The notes beneath the pieces are model-generated. The model saw nothing but the letters and a program-made list of their open reading frames with translations, was not told the origin of the DNA and ran no database searches. The translations under genes were made by a program, and so were the position numbers. Below are positions 23,851-34,382 of a DNA stretch of 64,000 nucleotides, in pieces. Where the stretch lies: the NCBI GenBank assembly GCA_958295665.1, contig OY282558.1:308546092-308610091 (forward strand), in the 5' to 3' direction. How positions within the stretch are numbered: the stretch's first letter is position 1; the number at the start of each line of letters is the position of its first letter. The stretch is from Tipula vernalis (Eukaryota > Arthropoda > Insecta > Diptera > Tipulidae).

Positions 23851-24480
23851 ATTACACCATGGCCCCCGAAAAGGCCGATTTTATTTTTTTAATCCGCGGA
23901 ACGTGTTTTTCGAAACCACCGGACAGTTCAAATCTGCACGATTTAATTCTGATGCAGAATAAGCGAGTGCGGAAGAAGGTTTTCGGAAGCCTGAAAACAA
24001 TATTAGCAGACAAAGGTGGGCACTTTTTTCGACGTTCAGAGGAACTTAGCCAAAAGCATTTAGCAAAACCTACGGCATTTTGTAATTTAATAATTTGGAG
24101 GGAAGAGAGTAAATCAAACGTGGTTGGAGGTGATGGGAGACGAATACGTAAGACGACCTCCAAACCAGCAGATTAACCCTCGATATGCCAGAAAAAAAAA
24201 ACAATGAATCGGGCAGTTGGCCTATCGTCAAAATCGATGGAATTATGGATGTCCTTAAATATATCGAAATACTCGATTATACGGTCTTCCGCTATGGTGG
24301 CGTTATCAGCATCCCAAATATAATCTAAAAGTACGAACGCCATATTTAGAACGGCAAAAAAGAACCGAGAATCTATTGGGAAATGTTAAATGAGAAATAT
24401 CACTAAGGAAACCGACACCAAGAATATTTATGGGCCCAATTTCAGGAGATTAGGAGGAATGTATGGCAATGCGTATTTTT
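23851..24480. other. GC-richer stretch, possibly more of the same decayed element
   Basis: Open frames exist on both strands: plus MAPEKADFIFLIRG... (to 24176) and minus VVLRIRLPSPPTTF. Neither matches a family I know. Position and composition suggest it belongs to the LINE relic to its left. Confidence 0.3.
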
Positions 24481-24754
24481 GGCAATGAAAGGACATTTAT
24501 ATAAATATTAAAACACACACACATTTTAATTCGTTATAATTTGTTTGTTACTAATTATTTATTATATTTAATATTGAATTTAATTTAGGCTACGGTATAG
24601 TTATTTGACGCCAAATGAATTTCAGCGCCAATTTTTTAAAAGCAGATTTTTTTTAAACTAAATACGCCTTTTTTTTTTAATTAGAATTTTTATGAATTAA
24701 AAATATAAAATAAAAAAGCGCTTTTTTGTAAAATTGTTTGTTTTCTAAACTACA

Positions 24755-24870
24755 AAATTAGTACCAAATATGAAAAATTAGTACCAAAATTAGTACCAAA
24801 TAGGAATAAAATCGAGTCGTCCATCTTATAAACATTTTTTGTACTTTTTTATATGAAAATTAGTACCAAA
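24755..24870. repeat. Short dispersed TTAGTACCAAA units
   Basis: At least four copies of (A)TTAGTACCAAA lie within about 100 bases, just before the 173-bp array. Confidence 0.6.
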
Positions 24871-24874
24871 ATAT

Positions 24875-25395
24875 AAGCGCTTAAACTGGATATATTAAAA
24901 AATGAAATGCGCATTTTCCAAAATATGCGCTTAAACGAAATCTGCATTTTCCAGATATTTATTTTGTTTTATTTTGATTTCATTTTCCAGGAAAAATAAT
25001 GAAATGTATCACTGGATTAAAAAAATGAAATGCGCATTTTCCAAAATACGCGCTTAAACTGGATATATTAAAAAATGAAATGCGCATTTTCCAAAATATG
25101 CGCTTAAACGAAATCTGCATTTTCCAGATATTTATTTTGTTTTATTTTGATTTCATTTTCCAGGAAAAATAATGAAATGTATCACTGGATTAAAAAAATG
25201 AAATGCGCATTTTCCAAAATAAGCGCTTAAACTGGATATATTAAAAAAATGAAATGCGCATTTTCCAAAATATGCGCTTAAACGAAATCTCCATTTTCCA
25301 GATATTTATTTTGTTTTATTTTTATTTTATTTTCCAGGAAAAATAATGAAATGTATCACTGGATTAAAAAAATGAAATGAGCATTTTCCAAAATC
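24875..25395. repeat. Tandem repeat, 173-bp period, three copies
   Basis: The block GCGCTTAAACTGGATATATT starts at 24877, 25050 and 25223, a period of exactly 173. Each unit carries two GAAATGCGCATTTTCCAAAAT segments and a CATTTTCCAGGAAAAATAAT segment. The last copy is slightly diverged. A satellite-like array inside an intron; no coding frame. Confidence 0.9.
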
Positions 25396-25679
25396 TAAGT
25401 TGTCAAAATTACCAAAAATTAGTGCTAATTTATATAATAGATGGCACTAATTAGCAAAGACTCAAAAATTTGCTAAACCAAGGAAACAAACATCATTTGA
25501 TACACTTATCAAAGAGTTGAACCATTTTAGTACATATTGTGCCCAAATTTAGCAATTACTCAAACCATTTTGCATGTTTTCCCATCATTTCCGCTGTATT
25601 TAATTTGGCGCCAATGTCGTTTCGTTGACGTAAAATATCTATACTTGTTCCCCGACTTGACCAAATAATTATTTTTTTA

Positions 25680-25938
25680 CGAAGGGAGAAATTATCGAGA
25701 ATTTTGCAAGTTCAGTTTCGATCTGAGTGAGAATAACGAAAAATTTAATTTTTTACCGGTCAAGCTCATCAGCCCATAGCGACTGAAATGCTTCTATGTA
25801 TAGAAAGTAATGAAAAGTGTAATTAGCATTTCAGTCGCTATAGCCTGATGAGATTGACTGGTAAAAAATTAAATTTTTTGTTATTCTCACTCAGATCGAA
25901 ACTGAACTTGCAAAATTCTCGATAATTTCTCCCTTCGA
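25680..25938. mobile_element. Fold-back element, near-perfect 114-bp arms
   Basis: Left arm CGAAGGGAGAAATTATCGAG... (25680-25793) and right arm ...CTCGATAATTTCTCCCTTCG (25825-25938) pair almost perfectly around a 31-base loop. Close arm identity suggests recent origin or conversion. Confidence 0.85.
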
Positions 25939-26304
25939 AAAGAAATTAATTTTTATTTATTTATTCCACCACCATTATTGTTTTAAGTTTTTTATTATTA
26001 ACGAGCGCGCGTGTGCTCAACACCAAATCCGAGAGGAGACTGATTATTGACAAGTTTATTTTTATTTATTTTGTTTTGTTGCGCAGTTGGTACGCTTGCA
26101 TCGTAGATGCGTTGCTTTGCGAACGAATAAACTTATACCACGTTTACATTAGTAGAATAAAAGTATGTAGCAAAAAAGTATCGTCATGTGAACTCAAATT
26201 TAAATATTTAAATACTTTATCACATACTTTTTTGATATTTCGGTAAAGTATGTATCAAAAATGTATTAGTATATGTATTACGTTGTAATGTGAACCCTAA
26301 CTAA

Positions 26305-27011
26305 TGGCTGTATGATACTCACTTTTTTCAAGTACAATAAAGTGCTGCAAAACTAGTAAAGCGAAACAGAGAAGGGTAGTGTAGACAATACTATAGGCAA
26401 ATATTTTGAAGTTTCGGATAAACAAAATTTGTAAATAGAATCAAACTTTTTTTTGTGTTGGACCATATTATTGAATTAATTTGCATTAGCTGCCGCAATT
26501 AATTGAAACGAAATAATTTATATGTTAAGTTAATTTTTATATTTACAAAAAAATGCACGTTTCAAATATTTTGGCAAACAATTAACAATGCAAACCCAAA
26601 ATTGTATTTCAGTATCAAAAGAAAAATCTAAAAAAGGGGGAAAAAAATCATAACAATAATGGCGAACAAAAATGGAAAAATTGTTTACTAAATTTATTTT
26701 AAAAATAAACAAATAAATTCTCTTTGGTATACAAAATACAAATATTTTCTCTAATATTTCGGAAATGTCAGAAAAAAGTATGTAATGTCAAAAAAAAAGA
26801 ATCAAATCCAATTCTTTTTTTGCTATAGTTGCTCGATTAACTGCTAGAAAAGTTGAGCTACCACTTTATTTTTGACGTTTCTATATTTTTTCCAAATCTA
26901 TAGTGTATACACTCACTCTCACAAATATTTTGTATATATATTTTTTATCTCACTCCGTTTGTCTTACCTAGTCACTGAAAAAGTGGGAAAAAAGTGAGTA
27001 TCATACAGCCA
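26305..27011. mobile_element. Nested MITE, 24-bp perfect TIRs
   Basis: The ends begin TGGCTGTATGATACTCACTT at 26305 and mirror exactly at 26988-27011. About 707 bp, non-coding, inside the outer element. Confidence 0.75.
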
Positions 27012-27200
27012 TAATAACTATATGTTAATGTCATTCGTATATTTGTTGTCAAAACAAACATTTATTACGTTTTTTGTTAAACTACAATTTCGGGTGTTAA
27101 TTAAATAATTTACCGACATATCTTATAGAGTTTAAGAAGAAATTTACAACACATACTGAACACATCATATACTGAATTGAATACAGAAATCTATTGTAGT

Positions 27201-27452
27201 GTTTTTTTATTCGCTCTGGATAGCTGCTATCGAGAGCCGTCATATAAAAAATGGCTCCCGATAGCGCTCCGTATAAATAGGTAGAGCCAAATATTTTTTC
27301 TATCAAGTTTTCGCTAAACAGTTGAATTAAAAATGATAGTTTGATGTTAAATACATTTAGTTTAGCAATAAATAGCGCGTTAAATTTAAATTTAGGCGTA
27401 GAAAACTGGCGGCTCTCGATAGCAGCTATCCGGAGCGAATAAAAAAACGCAG
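27201..27452. mobile_element. Nested fold-back MITE, 250 bp
   Basis: Left GCTCTGGATAGCTGCTATCG with GAGAGCCG and right CGGCTCTCGATAGCAGCTAT with CCGGAGCG pair, bracketed by GTTTTTTTATTC and GAATAAAAAAAC. A further GAGAGCC...GGCTCCCGATAGCG half-repeat lies in the middle. Confidence 0.75.
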
Positions 27453-27599
27453 CTTATCTGTCAAAACAACAAACTTTTATAGTATGCGTTCACACTACAA
27501 ATCGCAAAGCTAGTGTGAACCGCAGCGGAAAAATAATTAAATAGCAAAAAAGTACATACTTATTAGGTACGTATAATGTAAACGTGGTATTATTGTGAT

Positions 27600-30057
27600 G
27601 GTGAGTGAAATGAATGCATGGAGTGAGCCGCCACAAACGACAACCTCAGCCGAAAATACCTCTCTTACAAATATTACAGGCAGAAGATGAACTGTAGTCT
27701 TGAAGCAAAAGGTTTTCCTAACCAAACATATTGAATTTTTTCTAAATTATTTCTGTTTCTAAGTGTGGCTTAATTAAAATGCTAATAAAAACCATTACTA
27801 TTATTTTTTATTTGACAAACTGTGGTTGTCAACCTATGAATTATAAGTTAATTTATTTGAATGAATTATTTAAAATAAACAACAAAAAAGTGAAATAAAA
27901 CCTTACTTGGAATTTCGAAGTTCAAAATATGTGGTCTACTAATTGTGGCTTAATTATAATGCCACCACAGCAACAGCAGGAATGGCGAGGGTGAACAGTC
28001 AAGCAGAGAAGGTGAATCACTGGAATCAGTCCAGTTTCGGCAAAGCTTTTTGAGAGACGATCTGTATGGTTTAATGATTCAATGAAAGAAATGTCTAACG
28101 AAAGCTCTTTCGAACAACGAATACTTTACCAGTGAGATTTATTTTTGTTTACTACTATAATACAATTTTAGGTCAAACTAAATGTTAAATATTTATCTCC
28201 AATTGCTCAGTATTGTTGAGCGTATGAGGGTATTGTGGCGATGATTTAATGAAAATCAAAATATTTGTAGACTGTCATAAACTCAACTTTATACGTGTGA
28301 TTTGTTTGTTTTATGTCTATACGATTTGATTTTGACAAATCATTTATAAGTATTAATGAATCGAAATAGATCTTCTCATAACGGTATCTTTTTTAAAAAT
28401 GTCAAGTCCTACTAAACTTAGCAGCCTACTAATCCAGCAATTCCTATCTGTCCAAATTTCTTTTAATACACTCAACATTAACAATATGTTTTGTTGGCGA
28501 TAAATATCGAACATCTGAGGGCCACATATGGAATTAAAGTGTCAGTAGAATAAAATGTTGTTTTAATTTGTTAGTAACCTAAACAAACTCGAAGCGCGGG
28601 ACACGTAAGCCCATTTAATTTAAATGCCAGAATCAATTAGATAAAAGTAACATCAACGAAACTGTACTAATACTCTTTCAATTATTTTCAAAACATTGCT
28701 GTGAAGTAGTTATGCGGCGGCGACAAAGTCGACGCAACACAAAGCAATTATTTAACAAAATTATAAAGACAACGGTAAAATTGTTACGCCTCTGGTATTC
28801 GTCGTCCCAAGTTTTGGTATGTGATTTGCGTTTGTGGTTTGATGGACGACGCTGTTATTGGGCTGGTAGGGGAATTGAGGACAAAGAGCGAGAGAGAGAG
28901 TATGCAAGGAAGGGAGATGGCTATGTGAGTAGAATGATTGGTAGCTTGGTTGAAAAAAAACAACGGTGGTCAGTTAAGTTTTGGAGCTCGAGGAAGTCGG
29001 GTGTTTTCTTTTTTTATAAAAAAAAAAAAAAAAATGATAAATTTTGATAAAATTATTTTGTGCGTGAGAGCAAGCCTAATGCTTAGGAAAATAAATATAT
29101 TAAGTCAATTTTTTTCTTCTTTATTTTTTGTGAAGAATCCCTGTAAAAATAATATACGCGTGGGGATCGCGTCTAAGTTAAATATATCTAATAAATATCG
29201 TTCAAGTGATAACGTTTATGATTTCTTCTATGTAATAATTTATACAATGAACTATTATTTTTTGTTTTAAGTGAATTTATGGTAAAGCGGTATATCATCT
29301 CGGTGTTTCTTATTTTGTAAAACCGTTACTGATAACTTGATACCATGCTAAAACGAACAATCATTAAATTATATACTAACTGTCCTTGCCTTGCCATTGG
29401 TGAATTTTTTTGAACAATAAAAAAAAAATATATAATATAAACTTTGAAAATTAGTGAACAATAAGTAAATGAAAAATTAATAAAAATTGAAAATATCAAT
29501 CATTCAAGTATGATCTATAATTATGTTATAATTGATAAACTTAAGTTTAAACTTTAAACTGTAAAAAGAGGAAAAAAGAAAACTGTTAACCGTGTTAATC
29601 GTAGTCATACTGTGTTATGTGGTAGACAATATCTATGTTGTTTGCTAAAATTATAATAACTTTACGAAGTGTTTGTTGTTGTAGAATAAAATAATATTAA
29701 AATTTGGAAAAAAATAAACTAATCATAAAAAAATCATAGAAAATATAATAAATGTTACCACACACAACGCTATGTATTTAAATCTATGAATACTACCAAC
29801 CAAGTATACTCGTACATATAATCAACGATGCTATGTTACTTTATTTACACCTCGTATACTAACGGTGTGAACCACATTATCCGGAAAGCAATCATCTAAT
29901 TCAACTTTAAGTATCATTTTTGTATTATTATTAAATAATTATGTATATTATAGTTATTAATTGAATTAATTAAGTATTCATACGAGTACATTTCCCATTT
30001 TGTCAATATTAAATTAAATATTTTTTTTTTCAATAAATTTTCATTTGTTTTTCCACC
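27600..30057. other. Intronic, no gene supported; local CpG-richer patch at 28.7-28.9 kb
   Basis: A plus-strand frame from 28712 (MRRRQSRRNTK...) ends at a possible GTGAGT donor (28925), but its phase (0) does not fit the exon at 40392 (phase 2). The patch has more CG dinucleotides than its surroundings, for example GCGGCGGCGACAAAGTCGACG. It could be an alternative promoter; no further support. Confidence 0.35.
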
Positions 30058-30060
30058 TTA

Positions 30061-31446
30061 AGCCGTGTACATACGTCGGATGAAAATCCGGGATTTTTTA
30101 CATCTCAACCGAGAAGTTAGTAACATATCGGTTTTTTGCTCTATATTTGGTCTATTTTACTTGTGACATAGCTGTCAATTTTTTTTATTTTTGTTTTGGT
30201 TTTGCTTGGGTTAATTCTTCATTAATTTTCGTATTTTTCGTATTTTTGTAGTAATTTAATAATTTTGTTTTCCTTTTAACTATAAAATCACATTCGTTTT
30301 CCGTTTTACGTTTTAGTTTTTCATTTTAAATTTCATTTTAAAAATGTCTTTTTCAAGACAAGATATAATAAATGTATTGAATGGAGATATGTTAATTTTA
30401 AATGCCGTGTTATTCGAGTCGAGTTCGAAATTCCAATGAAATAAGGGACCAATTCTGCAAATACTTCAATGAAGTTGATGTGTTACCATAGCAGTATTCG
30501 ACGATACATTAAAAATACATGTTCCAATTCATTCATTCAACATTAATTTCATTTATTAAAACACATTTCTTAGACTATGAAAACTTAAAATTAATTAAAC
30601 TAAATATTTATGATGAATAAAAACTAAATATAATAACAAAAAATTCTAAATATTTTAATTATCGCCAAATTATTGTTTTGCCTCTTCCATATATTTATTT
30701 ATCTGAAACAGCACCATTAACTATTTTGCCAATGGTAATTTTGCAAAATCTTCGTCAATTGATTCGGTAAAGACCTTCAATAAACTCGGACGTCGAATTT
30801 CCACTACTGGGGTTGGCTGGGCAGTACTTCCCTCTATCAACTTCCTATGTGCATCCAACGACTTCATTACAGAATGCACCAATGTCTCCATAGGATTTTG
30901 TACATAGCTAGTTGTACATAGGCTAATGTACATAGAGCGGCGAATGTGTACATTCGCCGGTAAATGTGCATATTGTTACTGGATTCTATTTCCTAGGATT
31001 CTATTTGGAAAAGAATATTCTCTTCGGGAAATATGTACATTTACCGGCGAATGTACACATTCTCCTATTTTTGTACATTAGCCGTAACATAAATATATAC
31101 ATATATGTATATATATAATATATATACATAAATATTCACTTATTTTGTTTTTTATACATATAATTATTTAAAACACAAAAATTTTTGAAGTACGTTTACA
31201 AATTACAACACAAACAAAAATGCAAATGTCATTAAGAAAAGTATAATGATCTACAAAATATTGCTCAAAAATTACAGTTTTATTTTTTTAGGTTGGTTGC
31301 TCTGCAGGATTTTTGCTTAAAGTTGAGATTTTTTCAACTCTTTGGGATGAAAAGGGGCGTGTATTTTGTACTATTTCTTGCATTTGATTGGAAAAAACGG
31401 CGAGATGTAAAAATCCCGGATTTTCATCCGACGTATGTACACGGCT
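30061..31446. mobile_element. PIF/Harbinger-like DNA transposon, probably non-autonomous
   Basis: Terminal inverted repeats of about 46 bp start AGCCGTGTACATACGTCGGA on the left and mirror on the right, differing by one T. Both ends are flanked by TTA (30058-30060 and 31447-31449), the 3-bp TWA target duplication typical of PIF/Harbinger. The 1386-bp body has no DDE transposase. A minus-strand 70-codon frame (30933-30721), with METLVHSVMKSLDAHRK and EIRRPSLLKVFTES, resembles the C-terminal tail of Harbinger Myb-like accessory proteins; that match is tentative. Confidence 0.7.
30905..31090. mobile_element. Inverted repeat nested in the Harbinger-like element
   Basis: GGCTAATGTACATAGAGCGG with GCGAATGTGTACATTCGCCG on the left is mirrored by CGGCGAATGTACACATTCTC and TTGTACATTAGCC on the right. 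About 186 bp, non-coding. Confidence 0.65.
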
Positions 31447-31449
31447 TTA

Positions 31450-31846
31450 ATCATTATTATAAAACAAATTAAAAATATATATATATACATTACATATACA
31501 TTATACATTACATATATGTATATACATTATACATATTAATTCATTAATTTTTAAGTAATTTGTCAGTTAAATACCATTAAGTGGTTAAGTTAAAAAACTT
31601 AAGTCCGGACTTTAAAATAGTTTACTAAGATTTTTGTTAGTATTTAGTAATTTCATTGTGCATGCTTACTATTTTTATTCAATTTTTTTTCAATTTGATT
31701 AATATATTATTATTGATTTATAAATTAATTGTTAGTTTATAAAAATTCCCAATATTAATTAGTCCTGAAATATAATCTGTTTTCCATATTTTCACATATA
31801 TTTTTTTATTTTTTTTAAATTTTTTTATTATACAAATTTTCCTTTC

Positions 31847-31848
<2 letters not shown>
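31450..31848. other. AT-rich spacer with TATACAT repeats
   Basis: Short (TATACAT)n-like runs at 31475-31530; no frame. Confidence 0.5.

Positions 31849-31939
<91 letters not shown>
31849..31939. repeat. (CT)n microsatellite, about 45 units
   Basis: Uninterrupted CT dinucleotides directly after a TTTCCTTTCAG string. Read on the minus strand it yields a spurious Arg-Glu repeat frame. Confidence 0.95.
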
Positions 31940-31942
<3 letters not shown>

Positions 31943-31979
31943 AATTTTGTCAGGTTTCATCATATAGGTTCATAGCGAT

Positions 31980-32345
31980 CCGATTTTATTTTTTTATTGA
32001 GGTTTGAAGATGGGGATGGGCTAGTGTACGGCGCGGTTAGTCGAGATATGTGATTAGTAAACGGCTTATCTCTTCGTGCCTATATGACCCAATCCCTGAG
32101 GTTTTGTACTTGTTTTGTAGAGCCTGGAGGGATTGGATATTTTATGATTTGATTCTTGTTTTATTTGCCCCTCACCGAACATGCCTGCTCTAATCGTCTC
32201 ATGTTAGTTATCTACGTGCGGTTTATTCAAGCATCATGTAAGTCTGGCATTCCCCACGCCCAAGCCCTGACGCCTAGCCGGCTACCACAACCGCGTCAGA
32301 CCTCTCCATGATGATCTGTTAGCGTCTGAGCTGCACGGCCAAGAC
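31980..32345. other. Unclassified GC-richer block
   Basis: Composition changes sharply (GGGGATGGGCTAGTGTACGG; CGCCTAGCCGGCTACC). No long frame. On the minus strand the right edge reads ACATTTGGTGGACCGAGC (about 32463-32446), which could be a retroelement LTR/leader junction. I could not find a second LTR, so this stays unassigned. Confidence 0.35.
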
Positions 32346-33099
32346 TCCCGTTTTGGCAGTATTGCTCATTCGTTACAAAATAAAAATCACTACAAAACTA
32401 CTTTAATCGTTTTAATTCTAAATTCCAAAAATTCACCTTCTAGTAGCTCGGTCCACCAAATGTACGCGCTCAATTACAATTGTCAAAATTATATGGCGTT
32501 TTGGCGTTTGTGAAAACGGATTCAAAATTTGCCTCACATAAACATAAACTTTGAGCGACATCCTTTGCAGGATATCGGAAACTGGGTGGTATGGTGAATG
32601 TATGTTTTAGACGATAGATAAATCGTAGTGTCCTGGAAAAACAATTACCCTCTATAAAAGGAAAAATATTTGAAGAATAAAAAAAAGTCGTTACAAGAAA
32701 TTCGAGGACGCTAGTCACTCGAACTCGAATCCCTTTTACAATTAAAATTAAAACATAAACATTCATCGACATTTATAATATTTTTATAAAATAACAATAA
32801 ATAATAGTAAAAATATAAAAATGTATTGTGTTGTCTATTAATGGTGCGATTATCGGCGATACATTGTCGACTAGGTCGACTAGGAATATTAGTTAGCCTC
32901 AGAAACAATTTGTTAAAAATGTTTACATTTTGGTCGACCAAAGAAATTTGTATGGTTTTATTACACGTGGTTACTCAGACAGTAGCCAAATGGGTAAAAT
33001 TATTCAAAAGTGGTCGATAATCATTAGAATATGACAAATGCCAAGGATGACCATCTGACGTGGTCACGCTTGAAAATGTAATTTTAGTAGTCACTTGTA
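32346..33099. other. No gene seen
   Basis: AT-rich with only short frames. A GTCGACTAGGTCGACTAGG direct repeat lies at about 32867. Confidence 0.45.
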
Positions 33100-33700
33100 C
33101 TGGATGACAATAAAATACGGAGACTGATTAAATTCCAAATATTTCTAAACAATTCGAAATTTTAAATAACATGTTTATTTACATAATAGAAAAATTAAAA
33201 ATTTTCAAAATAGCTTCCATAAGCATCAATACGTAACTTTAAAGGTTTATTAAAATTATCAGCAGCGGTCGGAAGCATTTCTAGAGACATTTCATCCTAG
33301 TCCTTGACAATTTCAGCACGTATTGACTCAAAATTGTTATGTCTCCAAACATGCCCAGATAAAATTTAAATCCGGAGAATACAAAGACTGTAAAACGATA
33401 GGCTTTAAACAAAAAAATTGAAAAAGCATCCTAAATGAGGAAAAAAAAAAAATTAAAAACAGTCTCAGTATTTTATTGTCCGGGTATTGGAGTGCAGTCG
33501 AATGAATATTGGAAATTTAGCTAGAAGGCTTGAGTTTTCTATTGGGAGTGCATTTACAATTGTGCTTGAACATGTCAATCTGCCAAGACTTGGATCGTAA
33601 CCGAAACGAAAACCGGAAAAAAATAAAATTTTTGATGAACCAGCACTGGATATCTGTTTCCCTTCGCCGTAATGTTTACTCCTTTCGGGTCCTACATTTT
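33100..33700 (-). pseudogene. Tc1/mariner-like transposon remains
   Basis: GATGACAATAAAATACGGAG at ~33103 and CTCAGTATTTTATTGTCCGG at ~33465 are inverted terminal-type repeats. Between them, the minus strand reads SLYSPDLN, then SIRAEIVKD, then DEMSLEMLPTAADNF with LKLRIDAYGSYFENF. This is the C-terminal part of a Tc1-type transposase, with stops and frame changes. A plus-strand NIGNLARRLEFSIGSAF piece (~33505) may be the N-terminal helix-turn-helix of another copy. Confidence 0.55.
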
Positions 33701-33702
33701 GG

Positions 33703-34143
33703 TTACTGAGTAATTTTATTTTAAAACAGCAAAAATTTTGGAAATTTGAACTTCATGATTTTTGATTTGTTTAACTGTTGGTGTACGTGTAGTATTTAAA
33801 AAAATAAAAAAAAGATATTTTTTGATATAGGGTGTGTATTGCGTACAGGATGGTCCCAAAGTTTTGCAAAAATAGTGAAAAACGCCATTTGGAGTAAATT
33901 TCAAAGGCAAGTTTATGAATTAAAAAGTTTATCGATTTTAAATTTTTTTTTTGTGTTAATTAGAGTGAATATCGAAATTATAAATTCTTATAACATTATA
34001 ATCAAAATTACATTTTTTAGATATATTAAACTAAATACCACATTATTTTTTTTTTGCTCAAAACAAAGCTTAACTAATTAGCTTTTGCATACTCAAATAT
34101 GGATCTTGTGTTATTTTTTAGTTTTTAAACTACACTAATTTAA
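33703..34143. repeat. Left terminal inverted repeat of the 5.3-kb transposon
   Basis: Pairs with 38508-38970 over its whole length, with scattered substitutions and small gaps. Confidence 0.8.
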
Positions 34144-34382
34144 ACGTAAGGCATTCTAATCGTATGGTAGACTTTTATATTTTTTCTCGTTTTTAATTTT
34201 CTTAATTTAATAAATACTCAACGTAAGTAAAATAAAAAATGAAATTAGCATGAATCTCGTTTCAAGATAGTTTTTGATTTCACTTCTTCGAAATTTGCGA
34301 CCATCTCGAACAAAAATTGGCAGAAAGCAAAATTGGCGAAAGGGTTAGACGGTAGAATAAGGATGAAAACAATAAAAATGTA

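Larger units (their letters stand above)
26135..27590. mobile_element. Outer MITE/TIR element containing two other elements
   Basis: ATACCACGTTTACATTA (26135-26151) and TAATGTAAACGTGGTAT (27574-27590) are exact inverted repeats. A weaker match extends inward (AAAGTATGTAGCAAAAAA against TTTTTTGC...ACATACTT). No coding frame of its own. Confidence 0.65.

Noticed and set aside
23688..24176. Plus-strand frame of 162 codons
   Set aside because: Overlaps the antisense of a decayed LINE; no family recognised, composition not convincing.
24875..25395. Possible CRISPR-like array
   Set aside because: Units are contiguous 173-bp repeats with no spacers, in a eukaryotic intron.
28938..29270. Plus frame rich in lysine/phenylalanine
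   Set aside because: Generated by A and T runs.
31718..31963. Minus-strand Arg-Glu repeat protein
   Set aside because: Product of the (CT)n microsatellite.
32446..32465. Retroelement LTR/primer-site junction (TTTGGTGGACCGAGC on the minus strand)
   Set aside because: No second LTR or pol/gag frame found next to it.
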